A stretch of 64,000 nucleotides of DNA from Nothophaeocryptopus gaeumannii. Lineage: Eukaryota; Ascomycota; Dothideomycetes; Mycosphaerellales; Mycosphaerellaceae. Both the position numbers and the translations under genes were made by a program. The notes under the pieces are model-generated. The model saw only the letters and a list, made by a program, of their open reading frames with translations, did no database searches and was not told the DNA's origin. Positions 10,142-21,000 of the stretch are shown in pieces. Within the stretch, counting starts at the first letter, position 1. Every line of letters begins with the position of its first letter. The stretch spans positions 310,001 to 374,000 of the forward strand of contig JASISA010000009.1 of assembly GCA_031771865.1 (NCBI GenBank), read 5' to 3'.

Positions 10142-11439
10142 TGTGACGGTATAAATCGTTGCAGTAGAATAGCCAGAGGTACGGATAGGAATGGAATAGG
10201 AAATGTAGCAAGAGAGAGTACATACTTCACTCGAGGCTCATCGTGCAGAAGAGTGGATCGGTTGGGATGTCCTCAATCCCAATGGATCGCCCTCGTTTGC
10301 CCCAAGCCGCGAAAACTTGGAAGTAGAGAAGGGTGATGTACATCCTCCGGTCATAAGCGACTGACCTCGTGAGGATGTTGCCCCCTTGTCGACAAGCTGC
10401 TTAAGTCTAAATGCTCAAATCGGCTGTGTGGTCCCCGGGGAGCTTTTGAGTTCCCAAGGATACCAGCGGTTAACCTGCAGGTATTAGAGGGTGTAGTCCA
10501 GGGATCGCAACGCCACTGACATTCAAATATCGAATAGCCATGGTGTGATGGCGGAGGCGATAGTGTGCCATTCAAGTATGGAAGCTCAAGAAGGAAGGAA
10601 GACGTACGGAGGAGGAGAAGGGAGGATGGAGGTCCAGGAAGGTTCGAGTTCGAGTTGAGGGTGGTCACCACGTGCTTGGCTGGAGCGGAGCGGAGTCCGG
10701 TCTGTTTCAACACAAGCTCTGACGGGCTCAGACCAGGTCTTTGTAGTCTCCCACAGCTCCACAGCCAACGACCCAACGACCTTCCGACCTTCCTCTACAT
10801 GATCTGATCTGATCTGATCTAGGCCTGTAAGGGATAGCATCGCGCCGACGAACATCTCCACTCCTCAGCCACGGGAAGAACATGATCAATATTGAAGCCA
10901 TGCACAACGAAGAAGCAACTCCGATGCGCCCGGCAACTCTTCCAGTGAACTTGTTACTCCTCTTCCCCTCTCCAGTTCGACCTCCGCATGGAGCCTCCAC
11001 AAGACGATACGAGTCGCGCTGTGCGGACCATTTGCATTTATGCAAGGTCGCTTACTGCTGACGCTGTCTTGACTGGACGTAAGAAAAGAAGATCTACTGC
11101 GCCATGGTCGAGATCAATGACATTTCCTTGGTCCTGATGCTTTGTGGTTGGTCAACTTTGTCTCCACGACACCAGCGAACGGCAATGCGGATCCACTTTT
11201 TGGGCAGATCCTTCTCGGACAGCTCGTATACGCGCAGACTGGAATGGAGAAAGGCGCGTGCGTACTTTCTTTCGGGTTGTGCATCGCGTTATGAAAATAG
11301 ATTCTGGAGACTGTGGCTACACATCCCGGCCAGTAGTGTTGCCATCTCGACTCCCTTCCTTTCCTTTGCTTGTCTTAATGCTCTCTCTTCGAACTTCCAT
11401 CATCCCTGCTTCCATCGCTGGTGCGGAGGGCGACCAGCC
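10142..11439. promoter_or_regulatory. Long divergent promoter, amylase / GT90
   Basis: 1.3 kb between start codons on opposite strands. It contains a (GATCT)4 repeat at 10801-10820 and several open frames without recognisable content. The GT90 frame stays open upstream to 11104, but that part does not resemble protein. Confidence 0.5.
10801..10820. repeat. Pentanucleotide microsatellite (GATCT)4
   Basis: Four perfect tandem copies, read directly. Confidence 0.95.
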
Positions 11440-12777
11440 ATGGAGAGCATGATATCCTGGAAGAGGCTCTGCTATCTTCTGGTTGGTTTGGTGGTTCTGC
11501 AGTTCTTGTTCTTGCATGGAGGCCTGAGAGGCGCATCTCAGTACACGTTTCCATCTGGAAGATCAATCAAGCCAACGCAAGCCTCTGGACAGACACCTAT
11601 TGGCGTCGAGCATGAGATCCCAGATGCGCTTACCAACGCACAATGTGGCGAGATATTCCCAGATCTTTACAAAGACGTCGACCGAGCCGTGGCGTACTGG
11701 AAAAGCCGACAGCATACCATCTCTCAGGAGGACACCAATATTACCTGGCGAGGAGAAGTTGTGGACTCGAAGGGCGGCGGTGCTCTGCGAATTCTGATCG
11801 CTGAAAATGAGCTTCGAGTATTGGAAACCAAGGGCACCATTGTGCACCCAGGATATCAGGAGCGTGGTCTTGGAATCTTGAACCTACTGCAACGCGCCAT
11901 TGTCAGTGCTAACGCTGCGGGAGAGGAGCTGCCTGTCATCGAAGCCGCGATCGTGCTTGCAGATGTGTCTCATCCGCCGACCTTGACCGGGACACATTCC
12001 TTCTGGACATGGACATCCAACATCGCGAATGAGACTCATGAAAGGCACTGGTTGGTCCCTAACTTTGACTTTTGGACTGGACGACCTATCGGATCATACC
12101 AGGACGCGCGAAGGCGAGCCATTCAAAACGATCAGCCTTTCGCGAACAAGATACAGAAAGTAGTCTGGCGCGGAACTGGGTGGACTAACTGGCCGCTGCG
12201 AGGCACATTGAACGAGGTAACACAGGGCAAAGACTGGGCAGATGTCCAATTCATCGATCCCTGGACCGACCCAGTCCATGAAATCAAGAATTCGCTTGAA
12301 GTGGAGGAGCTGTGCAAGTATGCCATGACCATTCATACCGAAGGCATCAGCTACTCCGGGCGACTGAAGTATCTTCTCAACTGCAACTCGCTTCCCATCA
12401 TTCACGATCTGGAGTGGAAGACCTACTACTACCACCTGCTGGAGGCTAGCGGGCCCAAGCAGAACTACGTCTCCGTCAAGCGCGACTGGAGCGATCTGGA
12501 GGCAAACGTCAAGTACTACCTAGAGCATCCTCAAGAAGCAGAGGCGATCATCACCAACTCGATCGACACTTTCCGGAGCAAGTATCTCACGAAAGCTGCC
12601 ACCTCGTGTTATCTGCGACGCTTGATCAATGGCTACAGCACTGTCGCCTTCAAGCCCGAAGCCCATCTACCTTCAAGCTTTGGTCAGGCAGCTAAGCTTC
12701 GTGGCAAGTCTTGGGAAGAGTTCATCAACTATCCTGACGATTTTGCCGAGGCACCGTCGCTTGCGATGGTCACCTGA
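11440..12777 (+). CDS. GT90-family glycosyltransferase (CAP10/DUF821-like), type II membrane protein
   Basis: Single exon of 445 residues from ATG 11440, chosen because it lies just before a signal-anchor helix (residues ~9-26, YLLVGLVVLQFLFLHGG). The frame stays open upstream to 11104, but those codons are not protein-like. The lumenal part carries GT90/CAP10 signatures: VVWRGTGWTNWPLRG, a later segment with EGISYSGRLKYLLNCNSLPI, and a C-terminal ANVKYYLEHPQEAEAI. The family includes fungal xylosyltransferases of capsule and glycan synthesis; donor and acceptor cannot be inferred here. Golgi location is likely from topology. It is divergent from the amylase gene. Confidence 0.88.
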   Translation: MESMISWKRLCYLLVGLVVLQFLFLHGGLRGASQYTFPSGRSIKPTQASGQTPIGVEHEIPDALTNAQCGEIFPDLYKDVDRAVAYWKSRQHTISQEDTNITWRGEVVDSKGGGALRILIAENELRVLETKGTIVHPGYQERGLGILNLLQRAIVSANAAGEELPVIEAAIVLADVSHPPTLTGTHSFWTWTSNIANETHERHWLVPNFDFWTGRPIGSYQDARRRAIQNDQPFANKIQKVVWRGTGWTNWPLRGTLNEVTQGKDWADVQFIDPWTDPVHEIKNSLEVEELCKYAMTIHTEGISYSGRLKYLLNCNSLPIIHDLEWKTYYYHLLEASGPKQNYVSVKRDWSDLEANVKYYLEHPQEAEAIITNSIDTFRSKYLTKAATSCYLRRLINGYSTVAFKPEAHLPSSFGQAAKLRGKSWEEFINYPDDFAEAPSLAMVT

Positions 12778-13480
12778 GACGATACCCCAGGCTCGGTTGC
12801 CTTCGCGATCCGACATGTACATGATCTCTGTCTACATCGGCTTCGCCAGAGTAGGAAACCATTTTCACGTACCTCATTCGATGATGCAACAGCTTCGAGG
12901 TCATGTATGTCCTCTGCAGTGAAGGCGCTGACAATCGACGTACTATCAATGTTTGCAGCAGAGCGATGATGGTGGAGGTCTTGAAGGAAAGGAGACTAGG
13001 ACGGCGGACAGGTAGACAACCAGCTTCAAAGCGAGCTAGGATCACCTGCACGGGTTGACTACGCTGGGTGCCTACGTTACCTCCTCTCCCCACCATATCC
13101 TTCATCCTCTTTCATGGATACGACTGCACCATGAAGAGCTTGGAGATTGATCCAGAGGCGGAGAAGCACGAGGCTGGTACCGCAACGCACGCACTGGCTT
13201 GGTCTGGTACCATGCTCCCCTCAGCACCAGCCAGCTAGTGGTCCTTATAGTGGAAGTCGAATTCGGAGTTGAGGACGAAGTCTGTGGTAAACGCCTTGTC
13301 CAGGACATACTTCGCTATTTTCACTTTCTGCTTCTTGTCGGCCTTCCTTGAACGATCCCTCGTCGCACATCTTCTGATACTAGTCAGGAGGATTTGCGCC
13401 GTCGCATTACCAGGGGCTCTCACAGGTTGGCATGGGAATCGGCTGATTCCAAAGGGCAGTAGGAACTTCTCGAACCTGAA
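12778..13480. other. Intergenic region
   Basis: 3' flank of GT90. A minus-strand frame ending about 13235 (KYVLDKAFTTDFVLNSEF) looks faintly protein-like but lacks a gene structure. Nothing else recognised. Confidence 0.45.
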
Positions 13481-15740
13481 GACTCATTGTAGCTACCTGT
13501 CTGCGAAAACGATAGCGAAGATGCCTGGAAAAAGATAGAGAGAGCCTAGACGTGACAGGGTATCAAGGCCGAAGTTCGGTCAAGTCTACTACAAATCCGT
13601 ACCTCTCTCGAATCCGAGATGCCACAAAAAGCTATCTATCCGCGATGTCAGCGTCTCAGAGAGCCGCCCTTGGTGAGAGAGCATAAGAAATTAATGGGGA
13701 GCGGGAATGTTCCTGCAGTCGCTTTCAAGTTCATTCACATGCTGCCAATCCATGACCACGCGCACGTCACCTCGCCGCATTTCACTTCCAGAGTGTGAGA
13801 GCAGGCCTACTTCGATCTCTTAAAGCAGAAATAGATGACCCTCCTCCGAGGCCGAAGAGCTGAGAAGGTCCCATAGTTGCTGGGATAGTCTGATTTGAGA
13901 ACGATCGTCACGGCTTCCCTCTATCTCATTCTGAGGCGCAAGCTTCTTCTCCTCGCTCTGTCCCGCAACGAAGTCTACATTCAGGAAGCCGCACGGTGTG
14001 AACGTAGATATTTCTCGCATGTGGAAACTCACGAGATGTGGAGCACAGAACGCCGAGGACAAGCGGAGAGAAAATCTCGTGAGCATTTGGAATAGTGAAA
14101 AGCACGAAAATGTTAATTGTAAGAGTAGGTAAACCTGATTTGTTTTTCCGAATATCAAAACCTATGAGAAGTATTTGCCAGCGATTGGAACAGCATAGAG
14201 ACTGGTTGGAATGCACAGAGAGGTCTTTGAGAAGGTTTGACTTGGCCAAAATCAGGCAAATATTTGGTGCGAAAGTAGGTATCTGGAACGGTCATCTCGA
14301 ACCTCAAACCTCGCCAGTCCTCTCTACCTGCGATGCAAGTAGTATAATACGTTGAAGACGGGCGGAGAGATGCAGAAATTGAGGCAGAGATAGGGATTGT
14401 CACGCAGATATCCAGCGTCAAAGTGGTTATTGGAAGCGCCCCTCTCGAGCTTCAGAAGTCGCGAGAGATATCTGTCTGTAATAATAGTAGTACAGACAGT
14501 CGCAAAGCCACGGAGGAAGCAATAGAATATTCTGACGAGAACTTTCACTTTTCACTTTCATTTCACTCTCACTTATGACGCCTTTCACATGCGCGGTCAT
14601 TCACATTCGCTCACTTTCCATGCAAGGGGTCCAAATCTTCACCCAAAACATACCTCATTTACTGGCGGTCACGACTAACCCGCCTAAGAATCAGGCGGCT
14701 ATCAATCACCGATGTAGTGTCTGAGACGGCTGTCTGGGAGTTCGCCAGTCCAATGCGTTGAAGTAGTGGCGGAGAGAGGCTCTTTTCAGCGCCCGGAATA
14801 GCAAAATTCGGGATTTTTGGCGGTCTGAAAGTAGGCGTCTCTCGATCTCTGAAGGGCGGTTTTGGGCTATAGTCTGCGATCTCAATACCATAGAGCGTCG
14901 AAGAACGGTAGAGAGGACCTTGCTCTGAAAGGCGATACGGCCAAGTCCCCGTGTGAAATGGAACCTTTCTCGACTTCGGAAATGTTTAAGAGCTACTTGT
15001 CTGCGACATCAGCAGTACTGTCTGCTAATATTTGAGGGAGAGAGACGTATCGGGACGTTTGACATAGTAAGAAAGAGGCAAAAGTTGGCTAGAAATTGGC
15101 CAAATCCACCAAGAAACACAGCCTTTCTTGGATCTCCAAACTCATGACAGCTACGTATCTGCGTTGTTAGTAGTATAGTCCGTTAGATATCGGTATGGAG
15201 AGTCGTCTCATGACGTTCGACACAATTAAATGAGGCAAGTGTGGATAGGAATTCGGCTAAGTCCACATAGAAGTTCAGCCTCTTTCGAATCTTAGAACTC
15301 ATGACAGCCATCTGTCTATGATAAGAGTACCACCCCCCGTGGGAAATGAATGGAGATAGTCCGGAAATTGAAGAAGAGACAGAGGGAATTGGAAGATTCT
15401 CGTTAGAAAACCGTTTGAAATGGCCAAACATCAAAGGTTGTACGGTGTGAAACCGAGCTTCTCTCGAGATTGAAAACGCTTGAGAGCTACCGATCTGCGA
15501 AATCAGCATTATGGTCGTCAGAAAGCAGATGGAGAGAGGCAGATATCGAAGAAGAATATAGAGAATATATGGAAGGTTCTTGAAGCAGCTCTCACATTTG
15601 AGCAGCTTTCACATTTTTGCAGCTATTCACTTGACGCTGTCACATGCGCGCCAAGCCCTTTCATATGCGTAATGCCTTTCATGTGCCGTCGCTTTCAAAT
15701 GCCTTTCGCTCACATTCGCTCACATTTTCGCCGCTAAATT
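13481..15740. repeat. Array of diverged ~130-180 bp tandem repeats
   Basis: A motif close to GAGAGCTACCTGTCTGCGA(T)ATCAGCAGTA recurs, in varying states of decay, near 13491, 13630, 14169, 14316, 14465, 14698, 14862, 14991, 15149, 15305 and 15485. Spacing is 129-180 bp in most steps. It is preceded in many units by GGTGTGAAA...CTCTCTCGA.....AAACTCATGA and followed by GGAGAGAGGCAGA and a TTGGCCAAATC-type segment. A second motif family, rich in TTTCACAT/CACATTCGCTCAC, closes two sub-blocks, at about 14545-14635 and 15590-15730, suggesting a higher-order duplication. There is no convincing open frame inside. Confidence 0.8.
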
Positions 15741-15793
15741 CTCAGATTAGCACATCCAAAGGTTTTCAGGTCCGAATCATCCATTCTATTGCC

Positions 15794-16078
15794 TCAGTTC
15801 GCCGCTTGTGCGCGGACCCTGTCGCGCAGACCCTTGATCCTGCTGCCCCGAGGGCCCTCCTTCGACCAATCGCGGAGCTTTCGCTCCTGTAGGTCGCCGC
15901 GCAACTCACGCTCTCGACGAATCAAATGATCCGCCGCAGCGGAGGCGCGATCCCTGGCGGAGAAGGGGTCGCCATAGCCGGCATCCTTTCCTCTGGCCGC
16001 ATCATAGTCGACGGTGCGGCGGGCTTGGCGCTCGACGTCGGCGATGTCGGCCTGGACCCTGGCGTGCTGCTCTCTCAT
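15794..16078 (-). CDS. Small charged helical protein (paralogue A)
   Basis: 94 residues from ATG 16078, very rich in Arg, Ala, Glu and Asp, predicted largely helical (ARDRASAAADHLIRRERELR). No signal peptide, membrane helix or known domain. It resembles the next gene upstream (16267-16609): QADI/QAEI near the N-terminus and RASAAADHLIRREREL versus RALEAADTLERRRREI in the middle. The two therefore look like a tandem pair of one small family. The 5' leader is the (GA)n-flanked region. Function unknown. Confidence 0.55.
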   Translation of the reverse strand: MREQHARVQADIADVERQARRTVDYDAARGKDAGYGDPFSARDRASAAADHLIRRERELRGDLQERKLRDWSKEGPRGSRIKGLRDRVRAQAAN

Positions 16079-16137
16079 ATAGCCGCTGCTGCTTGAGTGT
16101 ATTAGCTTTCAGTGTGGTGGTTTGGTATATTGGTGTA

Positions 16138-16142
<5 letters not shown>

Positions 16143-16169
<27 letters not shown>
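16143..16169. repeat. (GA)n microsatellite
   Basis: About 13 uninterrupted GA dinucleotides upstream of the minus-strand small gene. Confidence 0.95.
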
Positions 16170-16174
<5 letters not shown>

Positions 16175-16266
16175 AGAGAGGAAGACGACGACAAGATATA
16201 TCCAGCATTTCAGTTTGCTGTCCATTTTTTACAGTTGATCATCCAGTAGCTTCCATTCAAGTCCAA

Positions 16267-16609
16267 TCAGTACTCCTGCTCAACAGCAAGTTCCAGGGCA
16301 CTCTTCCTCTCATCAACTGCGAGCACCCAGTCTTGGCTTGCGTGCGCACCAGGGCCACGACCGTTTCTCGTCTCAGCGAACCTCGAATACATGCGGCCCC
16401 CAGCTGGCTGGCGCCGAATCTCGCCATTGATCTCACGACGACGACGCTCCAGCGTGTCGGCGGCCTCCAATGCCCTGGTTCGCTCACAGAAGACCCAAGT
16501 TGCGACGGATTTGTTGATGTAGCTTGGGTCGACCCAGTCGCTGCTCCGATGGAGGCCCGTCACCTTGCCGCGGTGATCAGTGTGCTGGATCTCCGCCTGC
16601 AATGCCTCA
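16267..16609 (-). CDS. Small charged helical protein (paralogue B), 5' exon uncertain
   Basis: A coding-like frame of 113 residues (EALQAEIQHTDHRGKVTG, then RTRALEAADTLERRRREI and RRQPAGGRMYSRF) begins right after a good 3' splice site (CATTGAC...CATTAG at 16610). No ATG lies in frame within this exon. One tentative first exon is the 8 bp ATGTTGAT at 16746-16753, followed by GTAAAAG; this gives a 136 bp intron and keeps the frame, but the donor is weak. The gene is squeezed between paralogue A and the RPC31 stop codon. It is related to paralogue A by its central helix. It could instead be a 5'-truncated relic. Confidence 0.4.
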
Positions 16610-16830
16610 CTAATGAACGCATGTCAATGTCGTTTGCTCGTGGCGGTGGGAAGACGGTAAGTCGAAAATGTCCAATGAGATCCAGTCCGAAGTAGATGTA
16701 GACTTCCAGGAGCACAGAAAGATATATGAGGTTCGTTTCTTTTACATCAACATATGTGGGTATCAAGATGAAGAGAAAGAAGCAGAAAGGCTAAAGCCGC
16801 ATCCAAGGAAACAAGAAGGTCGAGACCTAT

Positions 16831-17695
16831 TTACCAGGCATCTTCGCCACCGCCCTCGTCTCCGCCGTCGTCGTCAGCGCCGTCACCGTCGTCGAAGTAT
16901 TTCTCAGCGTTGTAGTCGTTGCCAAGGTCGTCGTCGTCTTCGGAGTAGTCGTCGTCTTCGAGCTCTGCGATACCATCCTCACCGCCGTCTTCGTTTTCAT
17001 CGATGTCGTCATCGTCGTCTTTTGTGTCGGCTGCGGTGTCGAGGTCGGCGCCGTCGTCGAATTGGGCGAGCTTGTCGAGACGCTTCTTCTTGAGGAATTG
17101 GAGGTTCTTCTTGGTGCCCTCGCCGTCTTCATTGTCATCGGTAAAGGTTGGCCATAGCTCTTTTGGCACCAAGTCCTTGACTGGACTTGAAGTCAGTGGC
17201 GGCACGTGCGGTTAGTGACGTGACAGGGGCAACACTTACTAATTGGTACCGTCTTCATGTTTGGAAGTCCGAAAGCCTTCTTAGTGCGCTTGTTACTGTA
17301 GGTGTCCATGTCCTCGAAGGCGTTGAACTCGGATGCGTCACGCTTGCCGGTCTGTGGAGTGTCGATGAAGAAAGGACCGTTGCGCATGGCAGACTGGTGC
17401 TGGCGGAAGAAGTCGACGTTGCGCTTCTCACGCTTGGTTGGAGGTGGCTGCATATGCACACGCATATCCTGATATCGCGTCAGTGTCAAGTCAAGGTAGC
17501 ATGAGGGTGCGGCGCCGCGAACAACGTCGCCGCCTTCGAGTCTGCACTCACTGGGTAGAGCGTCTTGGACCAGTCATCGTCGTCGTTCATGGACTCACGT
17601 GAAGCGGCGACCTGGTCTTCGAGGGCGGCATCGACCTGATAGCCTCCGGGCATGTTGCTGCCTCCGCCGCCGCCAAAGCGACCAGCACGAGACAT
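16831..17695 (-). CDS. RPC31: RNA polymerase III subunit RPC31/RPC7
   Basis: Three exons, 17552-17695, 17240-17468 and 16831-17180; introns are 83 and 59 bp (GTGAGT...TCAG, GTAAGT...CCAG). The product is 240 residues. It starts with a Gly-rich MSRAGRFGGGGGSNMPGG, followed by the conserved family core LPNMKTVPI-IKDLVPKELWP across the second splice and KKKRLDKLAQFDD. It ends in a long Asp/Glu tail, the hallmark of this subunit. RPC31 belongs to the C31-C34-C82 subcomplex that lets Pol III initiate at tRNA and 5S genes; nuclear. The acidic tail is encoded by GAC/GAT repeats that read as GTC-rich sequence on the plus strand. Confidence 0.9.
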
Positions 17696-18069
17696 GTTGG
17701 TGGTGGATGTTGTTGGGTTGTCTCGATGTCTTGAACTGTCGAGTTTAAGTCTGCAAGTTCAAATTTAGGTGTCTCGCTCAGCAACGCACTAGCGCCAAAC
17801 CTTATTTTCTGAGTGCTTGGCAGTCAAAGGCATTGTCCTCATTGTCCCTTTGTGCATATTGATGAGGCAGAATAGGATGCAGATGGAGGCCATACATTCC
17901 TCTACTGAGTGGAGTCTACTTACACATCTATCTATACAGCTATAGTCTCACATTGGGTATCAATACCTCTCAAAAGCCTTCACACGCCATCGCTATGCAC
18001 CTCGCCAGTCTCCCAGTATCCAGACATGAACGCCCAATCCGCAAATGCAATGCTAACAAACGAACCATA
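17696..18069. promoter_or_regulatory. RPC31 upstream region / helicase 3' flank
   Basis: 374 bp between two minus-strand genes. No coding signal. Confidence 0.5.
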
Positions 18070-21000
18070 CTACGAGTTCGCTTCTTCCATCTTCCTATAT
18101 CCACTCCTCGATCTCACGAACCAGTCCTGCGGGATCCAATCCGGCCGACCCTGTTTCTGCGTCTCGGATCCGCCGCTCACCTGATCCAAGAGTGCCACCA
18201 ACCCGTTGGAGAACGTCTCTCGGACGGGATCATCAGCCAAAGACTCCCCATGCAGCCTGTTCAACGAAAGGTTCTCGAAGGCTCCATGGACAAGCCGATC
18301 CTTCATCTTTCGAAATTCCAGGATCAGACGGATGGCATACTCCGGGTCACTCGCGCTCACAGAGAAAGGTAGCCAGTCGTCCATGGATAGATGGCGAAAT
18401 CTGCGAGTTGCGAGTTTACCGCCGAACAGCCAGACCATCAAGGGATCGACACGTGTGACATCTCGCATGAAGAGAGAGTCGCCGTTGACGCTTTTGGACA
18501 AGCTACCGTACGTGTACAGTTCTGCTTCCGCGGCAGGCGCGATCTTGCCTCTGCCATGGTGGTTGACAGAGCTTGGATGAATCATGACCGCTTTCTGGGA
18601 GGCTGTACGATGGACCGGGCCTTTGACGCCTATACCACGCAGAGCAACATTAGGGAAGACACCTGCAAGTAGTAGACATTTGATCAGGCCGGCATTGTCC
18701 GAGTTCACATTGAGTGACTTCCCTCCAAATTGATGCTTCGCGTATGGCTCGGTATGGGAGGAATCGATGAGACAGGCTTGTAGCAACGTCTCCTCGATTT
18801 GTTGCGCGGCCTGGTACGTGGAACGAAATGCGCCAAAGTGTAGCATCTTGTCCTGAGCGTATGCGAACGTGCTCGAGTGGCCTCGCTCGGTGTATAACTT
18901 TCTGAGCTCCTTGAATGCGTTGACGTACGCCAATTGGTCCGAATTGCCTTCCAAGTATTGCTGGTGTTTCGCCTTTGCTTCTGCGCGAAGCCCCATAGGT
19001 TCAACAAACAATGGTCTTTCCTCGGCCAGCGAGCCAATGATGACAATTGGATCCAGGCATCTGAAGATGATCCCAAGAATGATCATCTTGCCCAGGGTTG
19101 GATGGATCGGGAGTCTAGACAGCGCACGTCCAAGCACTGTGAGCTTTTCGTCATCTGTAAAAGCCTCGATCGCTTTGAGGTTCTCTACTGCCAATTGGAC
19201 AGCTTTCTCTGGAGGAGCCTCGATGGCATCGGCGAGAAATGATGAGACAGATTGCTTGAATCCCTGGGCTTTGATGGACAAGCAGGTGTCCTGTAAGTCA
19301 CTGCGCAGAAGCTCGGGAAGTCCTGAGGCCGACATCATCTGTCGTCGCTCTCGAGCGTAGAGCGCGTAGTAGTTGCCGTCTGAAACACGACCAGCACGCC
19401 CAGCTCGCTGACGCGCATTCGAGTTGCTTTCCCAGACGGTCTTCAACTCTGAGATGCGCTTGACTTGATCGTAGACCTTTTCACGGAGCTTTCCAGTATC
19501 CACCACATACTTTACGTCCGGAACAGTGATGCTTGTTTCGGCGATGTTCGTCGACAGGATGATCTTGCGACAGCCGGGTGGAACAGGGTCCAGGATCTGC
19601 TTTTGCTGATCGACTGGTATTGTTGAATGCAGGGGCAAAACCTTGAACTTGTCATCTTCCGCAAAGTTGAAGCCGAAGATTGATGATTGCTGAAGCAGCT
19701 TTTGCGTGGCCGTGATCTCTTGAAGCCCGGGTAAGAAGACAAGTATCGCGCCACTCTCGCTGGTGTTGCAGATGTGCGCTATGGCAGCAGCGACCAACGG
19801 GACTGGGACCAGGGCATCTCGCTTCTGCGCTGCCACAGTGTCGCCTTCCGAATCTTCTTCCTGATGTTGCCTTTTCCAGTCAATGACGGGCTTGCTAGAT
19901 CGACCGAGAGCTTTCTCAGCTTCGAGATATTCTTTCGTCACTCCGCGATCATCAGCTATTAGCTCATTGAAGGCTCCTCGATGTGAGCTGTTTATCTCGT
20001 CCACCAACTCCATGAGATACTTCTCGCGGACTGGAAACGTCCTTCCTGGCACGCTCAGGGACGGACAAGGCGTAAGTCTGCCATCGACAAAGTTCGGTAG
20101 GTACTCTGAGAAGAGCTTTGAGTCGAGAGTCGCTGACATGAGGACAACGTTTGGCGCCTTCTTACCCTCTTGCTGTCTTACCATCAGAGCTTTTTTCAAA
20201 ACGATCAGCAGGAAGTCCACTTGGATGTCTCTCTCGTGCACTTCGTCAACAATGATCGTTGACGCATTATCCAGAATATCCTCAGGGTTATGCTTGAGCT
20301 GCTCGAGTAAGATTCCGGTGGTGCAGTACGTGATGCTGCCTCCCATCTGTGGCAGCTTCACGTCGCCTCGAACTTGATAACCGACGGATTGTCCAATACG
20401 CTCATTGCGCTCAACAGCGACTCGCTGAGCCACTGAAGATGCTGCTAGGCGTCTTGGCTGCGTGCATATGATGTCGCATTCGCCGCCTCTGCCTTGCTTG
20501 ATGGCATCCTCGAGGATGATTTGAGGCACTTGTGTCGTCTTTCCAGAACCAGTGGCTCCAATGACGATGCTGTAGATGTTGTTGGAGACAATATCCAAGA
20601 CCTCGGATCGTCGCTGACTCATTGGCAAGGACGCCTTCGTTTGACGAAGGGTCTCGAGCTCAGGATCCTCCTCAAATCGCCGAAGACTCGACGACAGACG
20701 CTCGCTGTTGATCTTGCGAACATGCTCGGGAATGAGTCGGCGGTGAATTCTTGACTCTCGGTCTGGCTCTTCCTCGGCAGCCAGTGTCCTCCGAGTGTCG
20801 GGTAGGCCTGCTCGGCGCGTACTCACTACACAATCACGCATGATATTCAAGGTCTCTGTCTCCACAACTGCTTGCAGAGAGCGCACGGAGCTAAGTCCTT
20901 TGTTTTCGTCTTGCGCAATGCTGGTAGCATACTCTGCCATGAGCTCGGGGTGCTGATTGACTAGATGAAGAGCAGCAGATAGATGAGCCACGGCTTCTGC

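Noticed and set aside
10351..10776. 141-codon minus-strand frame in the amylase/GT90 interval
   Set aside because: Low-complexity Leu/Ser/Pro composition and no conserved element.
11104..11439. In-frame N-terminal extension of GT90 (112 codons)
   Set aside because: Sequence is not protein-like, and the signal anchor directly follows ATG 11440.
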